64,000 nucleotides of DNA, taken from contig NC_045150.1 of the NCBI RefSeq assembly GCF_008831285.2, positions 7,142,001 to 7,206,000 on the forward strand. The letters run 5' to 3'. A program made the translations under genes and the position numbers. The notes under the pieces are model-generated. The model was given only the letters and a program-made list of their open reading frames with translations. It did not search any database and was not told the DNA's origin. Shown in pieces: positions 12,658-24,780 of the stretch. The DNA is from Nymphaea colorata. Lineage: Eukaryota; Streptophyta; Magnoliopsida; Nymphaeales; Nymphaeaceae. Position 1 is the first letter of the stretch; the number at the start of each line of letters is the position of its first letter.

Positions 12658-12772
12658 CAGGACAGCGCAGGCATACATTGAGATTGCATATTTCATTTAG
12701 TAGGAATACATTCAGATGGCAGATTTTGATTTGGCAGGGATGGAGCTAAAGAAAGCAATGGAGATTGATCAT
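12658..12772 (+). pseudogene. TPR exon relic, FKBP62/ROF-like
   Basis: Two adjacent frames read RTAQAYIEIA and, after stops, QMADFDLAGMELKKAMEIDH. Together they match the TPR segment of large plant FKBPs (RAQAY..., DLAE..., KKALEIDP). The second piece (12716-12772) sits between an AG acceptor and a GTAAGG donor. No other exons were found, so this is an isolated fragment. Confidence 0.5.
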
Positions 12773-14114
12773 GTAAGGAGCGGTTCTGAAATTTTGTAGT
12801 AAAGTCTTTGTTTTTATGGAAATTAGACTTTCACTTGGATATGTAATCATGCGGTGGTTTGGTTCTCTATGGTTCTGGTGTTCTCTCCTATGCTCGTGAG
12901 GAGAAAAAGAACCAGGAAATTCGAAAAGTAGACGGCCTTCAACATGATTCCTTGCTGATAGATAGCTGGGTCTGGCGATCATCTATTGCTCCATAATATT
13001 GTAAAGATGCCAATTAGAGTCAAAAGGTGGTGTATTTTTACCTTGTCCCTTTGAGTAGCGCTCGAGATGGGGACAACGAGGACATTCTTGTTGAAGTTTC
13101 GCATTTTCTGTTATTCACAAAATTACAAGATTATTTTCCTTATAAATCCATGTAATTTCATTACATATATACTTAAACCTTTAACTACCATCACAAAATA
13201 AAAGTAAATAACTCGCACCACCTAAACCTTTTCTTTTAAGGCGAACTTCCCAGCCCCACTAGTTCTCTTTCTTGCTACGCCTATTCTCAAAATCATTTTT
13301 GCCTTTCGTGGTTTCTCTGGTCTGTCATTTTCTTTTTGGATGTTCGAATGTTCGAGGGTGTTCTGGGTGTCATGCCCATAAGAAGGGCGGGCGTGAAAGG
13401 TTGCTCCCCTTTATTGACACGCAACACAGCGCGGCCATTAAACATTCTTTCATGCCAACGTCGACACAACAATTCACGTTCGATCAATGCTGTATTCAGT
13501 AGCTTTTGGTTGTTCGTGAAGAACAGGTGTAAAAAGATTGTCTTGTGGTTGAGAAATCCCTCTCCCTCTCTCTTATTTTGTTTTTGCTGTTTGTTTTTAT
13601 ATCTAAGAGACTTCTTGTTCTCAAACATTCTCATTTTATCATCTCTCTTTTCTTTCTCTCTCTCTCTCTCTCTTTTGCATTGTTGATTCCTTTCCAGGAT
13701 CCAATGGGCACTTCATCTTGTTTATGAATAGCTTTATTTTTATCTTTTCCACCCGCAGGTTCTCTTGAAACTCATCATTGAATTCGCAAATTCGATCTAT
13801 ATGACTTGTTGCAATTGATTCCGTCATTGTTGGCGCTTCAACGTTTCAGATTGGTTCTTGGTTGTTTCAACTTGTTTTTTCTTACATCGAAGTATCATAA
13901 AAGAGGAAAGACACTAAACCAGTATAATGATTCTGAAAATTTATGGAAACATGCCTACCCTTTGACATATTCACAATGGCGTTCACATTTTTTTTAATAA
14001 ATAGACTAAGTTCCCATATATTTCTAACCGTGATGTCCAGCCCTAACATGAGGCTGCGTGTTAAGACTTCAAATTATGCAGATCATGTCCTTCATGATAT
14101 AAATTACTTTTCTT

Positions 14115-14115
<1 letters not shown>

Positions 14116-14167
<52 letters not shown>

Positions 14168-14192
14168 GATATATATATATATATATATATAT
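14116..14192. repeat. (CA)n(TA)n compound microsatellite
   Basis: CA run of about 43 bp followed by a nearly pure TA run. Confidence 0.95.
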
Positions 14193-14335
14193 GAAAACAG
14201 GAAACTATTTTCTCACAAAAAAGGCACTTGTTCACTAACTAACACCACCCTCCAATCAGATCATTAGTGTTAGAAGAAGAGAGGTCATCCATTTAACTAG
14301 CGCATTTTTCGCATTTTCATCATTTTTAACTCATA

Positions 14336-14407
14336 GCACAGTCCATTGTTAAGGGCCATAACGTATAACACACTCCATTGTTAAGGGCCATAACATATAA
14401 CGCAGTC
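14336..14407. repeat. Tandem duplication, about 35 bp, two units
   Basis: Repeated unit cagtccattgttaagggcc followed by ataacgtataaca, with point differences. Confidence 0.8.
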
Positions 14408-14858
14408 CGAGGAGGCCATGGCACAAGCAAAACTCCCCCAACCTGTTCGTGGTGTTAGGTGAATCTTCAACAAACACAGTATCTTAGTGGGCATCTTCAT
14501 TTTTTCACTATACTTTTATAGAACTTGCATTTAAGATGTGCTTTCAGGAAATCAACAAAAAGGGTTACTCTTGACTTTTAAAATCTGACGAGAACCAATG
14601 AGTTTTGGATGTTGGTGATGAAGCAAGAACCAATCTATAGCATTTTCTAATTTTTTATAACTAGAGAACTAGCAAAACCATACAAGTCACTCTTCATGAT
14701 TTTTTTTTTTTTTCATTGAAGGGTTTGTGATCAACCGTCGACTCCACTTCCTGCATCTGACTTTGGAGCCAAATTGGAACATGGTAGGCCGTTGACCACT
14801 TGGCCAAAGACTATGTGTGCTTGTTTATCCCTAGATTGATTGATCAAGGACTCGGTGA

Positions 14859-15037
14859 CCAATGGCGGAGTCAGAAAAATTTTCTGAAAGGACACTGATT
14901 CACAGGTTTTTATATCTGAAGAGTCACTTACATATATAACAAAGTAAATATTAAATAAACTTCATCTAAAAATGAAAAAAAATTGAGAAGCTGGTGTGGG
15001 CAACTGCCCACACCAGCCTATATATAGCTCTGCCACT
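14859..15037. mobile_element. hAT-type MITE, about 179 bp
   Basis: The ends ccaatggcggagtc and agctctgccact are imperfect inverted repeats of the same family as the element at 12351. The flanks ctcggtga and ctcggtaa form a 7 of 8 target duplication. The interior has the inverted segment gctggtgtgggcaactgccc followed by acaccagc. Confidence 0.65.
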
Positions 15038-15594
15038 CTCGGTAAGTTCTTACATGGTTAGCCCATGTTCAGATGGCGAAACATGTGGAGGTGAGCGAGA
15101 GGATTAATCCTATAGTCTGAGTGAGATTCAAAGACCCTCCTTCCTTTTTGGCTTTATTCCCTTAGCTAAATTGTTCCAACTTTAAAGATGTTGTATAGGA
15201 AGGTCAATAGCTTAAAACCCTGAGTTGGAATATTGCAAATGAATCGGGTCTACTCGTTTAACCATCCGTTTTGAATCAGCCTATGCAAAATTTGGATTCA
15301 ATAACCAGTCAGATTCAGATATGGTAGATTCAGATATGGTATGCAGGTGAATTGAACCCGAATCTGAGTACGATATTTGATTCTGAAACTGTTAATCATT
15401 ACTCGGCACAGTAGCATATAAGTGTCAGATCTTATGCAAATCGGATCTGAAATTAGGTTTGAAAATGGCGAAATGAGCGCTTGAATCTGAACCCCATTAC
15501 ATAGGGACATGCACAATCAAATTGAATTCGTCAGGGAGCAGACCCAAGCCAAATTAAGATGATGATCAACAACTGAGGACCCTAACCACATACA

Positions 15595-16265
15595 AGGAGC
15601 AAGCCGAGATTGAGCTCGACTCGGAAAATTAAGTCCAAGCTTAAGCTCGACTCATTGATTCTCATGTCACTTGATTCATATTTGTTTTTTTAAATGAAAA
15701 TGAAAACCACAAAAAAATGTTAAAATTCATCAAAATTACCAACATACTCCAAAAGTTAACAAACAAACAACGAGCTGACTCGAGATTAAACGAGTCGAGT
15801 GAGTATACATAACTCAAGCTCAACTCGTTTATAACTCAAGTTTTAATTCAAGCCCAATTCGAGGTACGGGCAAATTCAAGCAACCCGAGTTGGCTCGATT
15901 TGTTATATATCTCTATTCAAACGTGCATTAAATTGGACACAGTCAGGCATTGTAAGAGTGCTTTTGAATCCTTATTCTTGAAAAAATGACTTCTAACATA
16001 AAAGCTTAGAGACGGTACGTCAACCATAAATCGACTCAACACATTAGTTACGTTCATCGACTCGAGTCAATCCATTAGGAATAGAAAATAACACAAATAA
16101 GTTAGTGTTAAACAAGTCTAAGCGAGTGTAATAGAGTTGAGTTCATCCAACTCGAACTCGACTTGTTTACAAACTCTAGTTATCAGTTAAGCTCGAGCTT
16201 GATTCGTTTACAAACTCGAGTATCGACTCGTTTAACTTACAAGTTGAGCTCGAATCGAACTTATC
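15595..16265. repeat. Dispersed repeat rich in GAGCTCGACTCG-type motifs
   Basis: Many short variants of gagctcgactcg, aactcgtttataactc and cgagtcgag occur in both orientations around AT-rich spacers. The same sequence type recurs at 24565-24775. It is an unclassified non-coding plant repeat. Confidence 0.6.
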
Positions 16266-18224
16266 TAAGACATTCCTACCTCCAACCATCCGGTAGGGGG
16301 GAATCGTCTATGTTTGAACCTCGTTGGGATTCTGCAGCTAATACTCGCCCGGTCGAACGGCCGAGTCATGAGTCGTGAAAGTCTCTGGCTGACTTGGGTG
16401 AGAGTTGTTGAGTTTTTTGTTATATATATATGACAAAAACTCGACTTGGTTTCATGTGCGACTCGGTTGACTCAGAACGAGTCATGAGACATTTAGAATG
16501 CGGCTTGTTTTGTTCACAGGCACAGTTGAAAAAATTGTTATCAAGGTAGAGGTTTATGGTATATATGTACTTTGCAATGAAAAGGATTAAATTTCCTTGC
16601 ATTTCTAACTGTGGGATCTATTTGAAACTCGGATTCTGGGAAGGTTTCTGTTTATCAGTGCTTGATATACATTACTTGCTGAGATAGCTATCAAGGTAAT
16701 TGAAATATGGAGACATGGACAGTGGGGGCTCTTCCTCTTTCTTTCCATGTGTTGGGAAGTGGGTAGTGTACAAACAACATTGAGAAAGACGACAACAATT
16801 GCCTACAAATAATAGATGAGAGAGAAGGAATCTGCCTCGAATGTCCATTGATGAATTACCCTAACCAAATCTCACCAGACGGGAAAGGTGCATTTGCAGT
16901 ACCAGTTGCCTAGCCTCTTAGCTTTTTAAAAAACTTTACATACATATACTTATTTATATATTAATTTAAGGATTTTCTTCTGTAATTTTTGAATTTCACG
17001 GCAAAATCTTTAAAGAAGCTCTTCATTAAAAATGTTACAATAAACCTGTGTATATAGCAAGTAATTAAGAAACAAACACACATGCAGTAAGGAATAACTG
17101 TAACATAATTCGAATATAATGAATCAAGTTGCTTCCTCACATACAGTCCATGTTTCATAAATCTACATACAAATCACAATTGAACTTGATACATGTGAAC
17201 TGTCTTTAACTCGACGGAGCACCGCCACTGCATTCTGAGATGGCTAAAAATAATATTCAACTTCCCTTTAGGTGACTGTGCTCCGATAAAACGGCATTCT
17301 GAGATGTTCGTGAATAACCTGCTGTTTGCATAACTTATCACGCAAACGCATAACTAGGTTTTCAAAATTAGTTAAAAAATGTGTTTTCATAAAATGTGGA
17401 TTTTCACAAAATCTGAATTTTATGCAAGAAGCCCCACAACAAAAAGTAGGAGCACCACAACAACAAAAAGAAAAAAGAAAGGAGATGTAGATGTGCAGAC
17501 CACCTTTTCCATCAACAAAAGAATGCAACAATAAGGAAAGTTACTTCGGATCCAGGCAATATTCGTTGTTAAATCTATCCACAATGGAAAGTGGCCAAGT
17601 TGGTTAAAATATGTCGGAATAAGACAGTGGCTAGATCTAAATCTATTATGCTTTGTGTACATATGAGTTCAAGTAAATTTGCTTGAATAAAACTTAATGA
17701 ATCACCTTTACGCATCCTGCTATTACAAAATAATTGTTCATAGTTATTATGTAAACATACATGCAAGTAGATTGCTGCAATAGATCGTCATAACTTGAAT
17801 CACAACTATCTTTTGTAGGTTTGACTTGTTTTTTTAAAAGTGCTTAGCTCTTCACAGTTAACATGTAGATATATGGGGACGAACTGAATGGGATAGGTTC
17901 AACAAACCGTCTTGATGATCATTTGAACTATGAACATCATATTTCGAATACATGTCATGCATATAGGCTTGTGCATGATGCATAAATGCACATGACTGTG
18001 TATATAATAGTTCTTAGGTCTTAGACCCGTCGAAAATCATCATCCACATCAACAGTTGTGACCAAAAAAAAAAAAGAGAGAAGAAATCTGGCAGCACATG
18101 CCATACCACAGAACTCTCCCCTCAACACGGACTTGCGAGAAGAAGAATAAGCCTTTGAAGCCGCGCCCAGCTCATAAGGGCCATGCGGACTTGACATCAT
18201 CCCCAGCTTCCTTCGGTGCAAGCT

Positions 18225-18328
18225 TTTTCTTTCATTTCCATAGCCAGCCAAATGACTACATGATCGTCGTCCTACTTTTTCTTTCATTTCCATAGCCAGC
18301 CAAATGACCACAGGATCGTCGTCCTACT
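18225..18328. repeat. 52-bp tandem duplication
   Basis: Two consecutive 52-bp units start with ttttctttcatttccatagc and end with gatcgtcgtcctact. They differ at a few bases. They lie downstream of the lipase pseudogene. Confidence 0.85.
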
Positions 18329-18895
18329 CTAACTCAGTTCACCATTTTGAACCTTATACAGAAGGTTTCTCCATGCCAGTTTCTTCTACATATACATTCT
18401 ACATATACAGCAGTTGAAGCATCTAAAGGAGAATTTGGGTTCTTTCTGGTCAGTAATGAAAGCAATCGCAAAGGGGGACCAAAAAACGCCTTTAGTTTTT
18501 CCTCCTTCATCGGCTCTTGCCACCTTCTTTAACAAGCCCTCGAACTTAAGGGACAGCATTTTTCAGGATTTGTCTATTCATTGGTAGAGGTTGTCAAAAG
18601 AAAGAAAGGGACAGCTATCTAATCAAAGTCAATAAGGTAATATGCAAAGAGGGCAACACAAGTTAATGTTAAATCACCAAATTTCTCTTTTGATTTTTTG
18701 TTCATGCATCATACATACATAGTAATGAGATCATTAAGATTTCCCTATCAATCCCTTGAAAAATTAAACATTTTATTGTCGAACATGTATAGAAATGTAT
18801 TCATGCGTGCATACTTGGACACTATGAAACTTCTGGTTTTCAAATTAAGAGTATGAGATAAGTGGAGAAATAAATATGTGGAAAACATGTGGAAA

Positions 18896-19660
18896 TTGAC
18901 CAGGTCCTCGATCCACTCCAGCTTGGTGACCGTCCCGCGCCATGAGATCAGGATGTCCTTGCTATTCTTGGCATGCCGGAAAAACTTTCCGATGTTGGCG
19001 GTTGGTCGAGGCGTAGAGGTAGCGGTTCACCCGGTACCCGCAGTCCGACATGCCGAGTTTATCGAAGAAGGAATCTTTGTCGAAACGGCAAAGCGCCGTT
19101 AACTTCCTGTAGCGGATGACCTCGGCCCGCAGAAGCGGATCTGCGGGGTCCAACAGCCCAGTCCAATCGTTGTGCCCTTGGATTTCCTTCCACCTTCCGG
19201 CCAGATCTGCGGATCCCGCCGTCTTTGGCTTGGGCTGTTGCTTCGTAGTACTGTCTGTCGCTTGAGCTCTAACAGTGCCGGCGCCATGCTGCCGGAGAAA
19301 CGCCGGCCGGCCGTGGTTAATAACTTGATGGGCAACCATAATTAGATGATCAGAAGAGGTTTTCGTTGAGACTTCAACGATGGTGACTGGAACATAGATG
19401 AATGAGACATCGGATAAGGCAAGTGTCACATGAGGAGCTTGCTTGCTAAACTGTGAGCGGGCAGAAATGAAGCAATGATAAAAGCAGGAGCACCGCTGGT
19501 CTGAATAGAACAAAAGCTTTTTGGACCGTGGTTCAAGTGGAAGAGAAGGAGACCTTAGATAACTTGTTGATGATGATAGGATTGAAGCTGGTGGTTCAGT
19601 GGAAGTAGGGTTTGCAAACTTGAAAAGGAAGAGGATGGCTTGTGGATTTAAATGCATAAT
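18896..19660 (-). pseudogene. Truncated tandem copy of the phospholipase A1 gene
   Basis: This matches the N-terminal half of the intact lipase at 21824-23359: TSSDHLI, QVINHGRPAFLR, VRAQATDSTTKQQP, NDWTGLLDP, MSDCGYRVNRYLYASTN and, after a break, DILISWRGTVTK and EWIEDLV. The triplet equivalent to the chosen start codon reads ATT. About 17 codons are lost before CRFDK, and 27 codons between KNSK and DILIS. Everything after EWIEDLV is missing, including GHSLGG and the rest of the triad, through a deletion of about 0.94 kb that joins the coding body to 3' flanking sequence. Net indels shift the frame and then restore it around 19370-19480. It cannot encode an active lipase. Confidence 0.9.
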
Positions 19661-20209
19661 TTTAACATATGAATGAGGATGGAGCTAGAAGTCGGAACTG
19701 ATGTACTTTATAAAATTATAGCATACAACCTCGAACTATAGCTACAAATATCCTTTTTTGGTTCTAAACAGTGAAAATGTTTAAACGATATAAATAGATA
19801 ATGTTGTCTGATGGAAAAAAAAATGGAGAATTTTTGGTAAATTTCAGAATAATTAATCTTTCCGTGAGAAAACGAAATTTAACCAAATCTTAAATAAAAT
19901 GCAAAAGAATATGAAAATAAAAATCTGTTAGCTAAAAACTGTAAAAAATACAAAAAAACGTGAAAACCCATGGAAAATGAAAAACTTAAAAAAAACACAT
20001 AAAAATAAGAGTTTTTGGGGTTTTGGATTTTTTCAAAAAACATGTTTTTTTTTATTTTTTTCGAACGACCGGCTTTTGACACTTTAAACACGTTCTTATG
20101 AATAATAAGAGTTTTCTGTAGGTATGTTCCAAATATGTCAAAATCGGTTGCAAGTGGGTCAAGACATCACGTACATACCATGATCAACTCAGAACCGTTC
20201 GATCAGCAG

Positions 20210-20545
20210 AGTTTGACAAAGAGTCGGGATGGGTTTCGACCCCAGCCCTGGCCAATTGGCCTGTGGAGTGGGGCCTGACTCAGCTCAATCAAAATATTAC
20301 TATTAATATTTAAAAATACTATTAAATATTTTTTCATATATTCAATATAAAAAACTTTAATTTTTCTTATATTTATATATATGATATAAATCTTTTAACT
20401 TTTTTTTGTTAAAATTGAATCGGGTCGGGTGGGGCCCTATGTGGTCCATGATGGGCTGGGCCAGGGTTATCAAGTTGGAGGTTGGGCAGACCCAACTTTG
20501 AATCGGGGCCCGGCCCCACTCGATGCGCCTACTCTATCTAGGGCA
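20210..20545. repeat. Dispersed GC-arm/AT-core repeat, copy 2
   Basis: The arm ctggccaattggcctgtgg leads into an AT core at about 20290-20410. A second arm follows (gggtcgggtggggccc, ggggcccggccccactcg). It lies between the two lipase copies. Confidence 0.6.
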
Positions 20546-20699
20546 CAGTAGAGTAGAGGCCTCTTGGTGATTTCACAATGTCATGCAGCACCAGCTTGGG
20601 TTTTTTTATCTTTTGTTTAATAAGAAAAGAAGGTCATCGTAGTCATTTTCTTATAAAAGCTACTAAAGAAAAATAAATAAACACATAAAATATGCAAAA

Positions 20700-23600
20700 G
20701 GACGGGTTATTTTGAAGGATTTTCTCCCGTAATTTTTGAATTGCAGGGCAGAAACCAAAAAGTAGGAGCCCCACAAGAAAAAAAAAAAAAAAGAAAGAAA
20801 AGCACATGGGTTCCTGCTATTACAAAATAACTTTCTCAAAGTTAAACATATATAGAAACTCAAAGAGAGTGCTGCAAAAGATCGTCATAACTTGAATCAC
20901 AACTATATGTTGTGAGTTTGACTTGCGTTTAAAAGTACTTAGCTGTTCACAGTAAGATGACTTCCTATTTCGAAATTAATTGCTTATAGTTATCATGCAG
21001 ATATCTTCTATGGTTCACGATGCAGTTTCGTTTGACAATATTGTTATCGAGCCCTTTTATATTCATTTCAAACCAAGGAAGCAAGGCCTTTTCTGAACGG
21101 AGCTTGGATACTTCATTGTATGGTTCTAAATCAACACATACATCAACCAAAGAAAATGTTATAAAAGAAGAATTGCCTCTTGCTCACATGTTGCTCATGA
21201 CATGACGTGACATGATGTTTTTAAAGATGATGTATGATCAGTGATTTGACAGCATAAAAAAATAAGAAAACAAAAATAAAATATTATTTTCTTATCCCAC
21301 TTTCAAAGACACGTGATTGCATACCATAGTGCTTAGGTTTTGGACCCATAAAAAATCCTCATGTATCCACATCAACAGTTAAAAAAAGAAAAAAGCACAT
21401 TAATCACCAAAATGCCCTTCTGATTTTTTTATTTAAACCATTAATTTTCTTATGCATCAAGCATATAAGGGTCTAGAATACAAATATACATAGATCCATA
21501 CATATGAAAATAAGCGCACTAGGATCTAGGTTTGGCTTTCCTTCGATCAATCCCTTGAAAAATTAAACATTTTATTGCTCACAAACATGTTTAGAAATGT
21601 ATTCGGGCTTGCATACTTGTACACAGACTACGCAGTCTGACTTCTACAATGCTATGAAACCTCTGGTTTTCATATCAAGAGTATAAGATAGGTGGAAAAC
21701 GAAATATGTAGAAAACATTTGTTCTTCTTCTTTTTCATAAGGAGCACCGACGCGATATGCCATTGCATGGGAAATCCTCCGATCCACCGTTCTCGTGGCA
21801 CGATACGCGTCTAAGAATCTGAATCATGAAGATTGAAGAGCCCTTTCCAGGTGAACATGAGTATCCGGAGGGTGGCCGTCGGTTGGAGCTCTCGCCGGCA
21901 ACACCAACCTGCCGTCGGCACTCCTAACCAGCCCTTTGTTCTCATACTGCTTCCAGTTTGGCGGCAATCCCAGCTCCTCGCTCAAGAAGTCGCAGCTCTT
22001 GTTCACCAAAGCCACATCCCTCTGAGTCGCGGACTCGAACTTCATGTTCTTCCCATGGTAGCCGTCGACCAAGTGCAGGTACATCTCCAAGTTATGGTAG
22101 CAGGTCACGTCATTCGTCTTCTTCAAGAACGAAGACCAAGCATGGTCCAAACTAAGCTGCATACCCACGTGGGTATACGCCATGGACCGGTGCAGCAACT
22201 CGTCCACAACCTTCGCCACCACATTCTTGTCATTCATCATCACGCCGGGAACCTGAGGGACCTTGTCATGAACGTTCACAGATCTCAAAACCTTCACTCC
22301 CAATTTCTCGCATCTTTCCTTGAACTTCATGTTGCCCACCCTCGGCCCACCGTAGGTGAAGAGCGTTATGGGTATCTTGGTTCCATCGGGCCTCACGTTC
22401 AGACCCTTCTCTGCTATGTCGTAGGCACTGAGCAGGGCTAGCGCCCCTCCCAGGCTGTGCCCAGTAATGGTGATGCTCAGCTCTTCGTCTTCGTCTTGGT
22501 AGAGGTCGACCAGCCTCTTCACCTCCGCCAGTATCTGTTCCCGAGCAGAGTACTTGCAGTAATGGCACTTGGACGTGTCATTCGTCACGTACAGGTCCAG
22601 GAACCCAGACTCCACCCTTATGGACGAGTCGCTGGTGAACCCGGTGGGCTTGAGGACGGTGACCAGATCCTCGATCCACTCCATCTTGGTGACCGTCCCG
22701 CGCCATGAGATCAGGATGTCCCGCCGCCCCAGCCGCTTGATCGCGTTGGCGTCCTCGCTCACGGCGACGTACCCCATCCAGTTAGCGTCCGTGCTCCACG
22801 CCTTGCTATTCTTGGAGTGACGGAAAAACTTTCCGATGTTGGGGTTGGTCGAGGCGTAGAGGTAGCGGTTCACCCGGTACCCGCAGTCCGACATACCAAG
22901 CTGCTCGAAGAAGGAGCCTTTGTCGAACCGGCAAGTGCCGCAGTGACTCGAGAACTCGTCGGAGTCGAAGGAGTCGTAGCAGGCTTGAGTGAACTCGCCG
23001 TAGCGGATGACCTCCGTCCGCAGCAGCGGATCTATGGGGTCCAGCAGCCCGGTCCAATCGTTACACCCTTGGATTTCCTTCCACCTTCCGGCCAGATCCG
23101 CGGATCCCACCGCCTTTGGCTCGGGCTGTTGCTTGGTAGTACTGTCTGTCGCTTGAGCTCTAACAGTGCCGGTGCCATGCCGCCGGAGAAACGCCGGTCG
23201 GCCGTGGTTAATAACTTGACGGGGAACCCTAATTAGATGATCAGAAGATGTTTTGGGCTTCAACGATGGTGACTGGAACATTGAATGAGATATCGGAGAA
23301 GGCACGTGTGACACCAGGGGCTTGCTTGCTAAACTGTGAGTGGGCAGAAACGAAGCCATGAAAAAAAGCAAGAGCACGCTGGTCTGAGTAGAAAAAAGGC
23401 TGGTTGGTGGTTCAAGTGGTAGAGAAGGGAAACTAAGAGAGCTTATCGGTGATGATGGCAGGATTGAAGCTGGTGATGAACCAACAGGTGGAGGAGTGGA
23501 AGTAGAGCTTGGAATCTTGGAAATGAAGATGATGGTTGGTGGATTTAAAGGCATTATTTTGACATGTGCCAACGTGTTGCAATCTAATGGGTTTCGGTCC

Positions 23601-23970
23601 GCTCGGGCGGTGGGATCGATCCTCGTGTTCACCCATCAATCATTCTCCTTCATCCGGTGGCTTCCGGGCAACTTCGTGGTATTTTTAAGACCCATCCCAT
23701 CATCTTGGGAGGGATGGCGGGTCTTCTTTGTTCACCGGACAAGGTTGCTCCAAATGAAAAAAACGTGACAATCTATGAAAAAAATTAAAAAAATAAGATA
23801 GAAAAATAAGAAAAACACAAATAAAACGAGTATTCTTTTTTTTTATACTTTAACATATTTTTTTCGAATGACCGGCTTTTAACGTTTTAAACACGCCTTT
23901 TTGAGTAGCAAGATTTTTCTGTAGCTACGCTCCAATGCATCAAAATCGTTTTCACCTAACTTCGTACCAG
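20700..23970. repeat. Tandem duplication unit B (carries the intact lipase)
   Basis: This is the counterpart of unit A: ggattttctcccgtaattt (about 20718), agatcgtcataacttgaatc (about 20878), gene-proximal 3' flank (about 21665-21725) and gaccggcttttaacg (about 23870). Related A-rich sequence also occurs near 49.6-50.4 kb, so the outer upstream part may be a dispersed repeat and not part of the duplication proper. Confidence 0.65.
21824..23359 (-). CDS. Phospholipase A1-I-gamma-like lipase, plastid-targeted (intronless, 511 aa)
   Basis: This single-exon gene encodes a class 3 lipase of the plant PLA1-I (DAD1-like) family, which releases sn-1 fatty acids from plastid lipids. The body runs from ADLAGRWKEIQGCNDWTGLL (about residues 86-105) through NRYLYAST, DILISWRGTVT and ITGHSLGGALALLSAYDIA to CYHNLEMYLHLVDGY. 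The probable triad is Ser302 (GHSLGG), Asp365 (VHDKVP) and His422 (CYHNLE), assigned from family knowledge. The Ser-rich N-terminus fits a transit peptide. The frame is open back to an ATG at 23632 (602 aa). The ATG at 23359 was chosen because it gives the family's usual length of about 510-530 aa and starts a transit-like MASFLPTHSL. A decayed tandem copy lies downstream. Confidence 0.88.
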   Translation of the reverse strand: MASFLPTHSLASKPLVSHVPSPISHSMFQSPSLKPKTSSDHLIRVPRQVINHGRPAFLRRHGTGTVRAQATDSTTKQQPEPKAVGSADLAGRWKEIQGCNDWTGLLDPIDPLLRTEVIRYGEFTQACYDSFDSDEFSSHCGTCRFDKGSFFEQLGMSDCGYRVNRYLYASTNPNIGKFFRHSKNSKAWSTDANWMGYVAVSEDANAIKRLGRRDILISWRGTVTKMEWIEDLVTVLKPTGFTSDSSIRVESGFLDLYVTNDTSKCHYCKYSAREQILAEVKRLVDLYQDEDEELSITITGHSLGGALALLSAYDIAEKGLNVRPDGTKIPITLFTYGGPRVGNMKFKERCEKLGVKVLRSVNVHDKVPQVPGVMMNDKNVVAKVVDELLHRSMAYTHVGMQLSLDHAWSSFLKKTNDVTCYHNLEMYLHLVDGYHGKNMKFESATQRDVALVNKSCDFLSEELGLPPNWKQYENKGLVRSADGRLVLPARAPTDGHPPDTHVHLERALQSS

Positions 23971-24564
23971 CTGATGGGCATTCGTATTTAAGGCTGAGAG
24001 TTCTTGCTTGGAGCAAATAACAGTGAGAAAATGAATTTTGATTTGGACATGTATCTTTTACCACTGCATGTAGCAGTAAGGCAAGCTCCTTGAATATTTT
24101 TCCATCTCTTGCTTAGATTGAACATGTGTTGCGGAATCCTATGCAAATAAATATGCAGCCGAATCACCATTATGTCACATAAAATAGCCAAGACCTACTT
24201 TATTATGTCAGCTTTGAGCTTAGTTATTTATATATAAGCAACCATATGCTTAAATATGAAAAAAAAATAACATAAGGGCCCTTTTGGCTTGAGCCTGTAG
24301 TGAAGATAATATATATAATTGGTGCAAAAGAAAGTTCAGTACAAAAGGGTAGTAAAATCCACTTTTCTTATAGGATCCAATGCATTACGATTGTCTCGTC
24401 ATTCTTGGCACACGCGCGGCACAAGAAAATATTCGGTAGTTACACAAGATTTCTGGAAGGAAATCCCAAAAGCAAACTAAGAGTGACACTTTGTTACTGT
24501 CTCATCAATTTGTGTCAAAAGGTTATAGTATATTCATAGAATACTTATAATTGTGTTTTAAGAA

Positions 24565-24780
24565 TAAGGCTGCACAACAAGTCGAGCCAACTCATGCTCG
24601 TCTCAAACTCGTTTGGAAAAACTTTACTGAAACTCGACTCCTTTATAAATGAGTCGAGCTCGAGTTATAAGAACTTGACTCGTTTAAACTAAGCTCCACT
24701 CAACTACTTAAAACCAGTTCATCATAGTTGAATTAGTTAAACGAGTTGACAAGTTAAATGAATTTAAAAAAAAAAAAAAA
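24565..24780. repeat. Second copy of the GAGCTCGACTCG-type repeat
   Basis: Contains caactcatgctcgtctcaaa, gagtcgagctcgagttataa and ttaaacgagttgacaagtta, matching the family at 15.6-16.3 kb. It ends in a poly(A) run near 24766-24783. Confidence 0.55.

Larger units (their letters stand above)
16960..20130. repeat. Tandem duplication unit A (carries the lipase pseudogene)
   Basis: Several non-coding landmarks recur in unit B in the same order and orientation. These are ggattttcttctgtaattt (about 16970), a block at 17780-17860 (agatcgtcataacttgaatc), sequence just downstream of the gene (about 18840-18895) and an A-rich upstream tract with gaccggcttttgac (about 20065). So the duplication included both flanks of the lipase gene. 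Confidence 0.7.

Noticed and set aside
21833..22441. 202-codon open frame on the plus strand
   Set aside because: It is the antisense of the GC-rich lipase coding region.
23360..23632. 91-residue N-terminal extension of the lipase
   Set aside because: The frame is open, but the length exceeds the family norm and the MASFLP start looks like a transit peptide. It remains possible.
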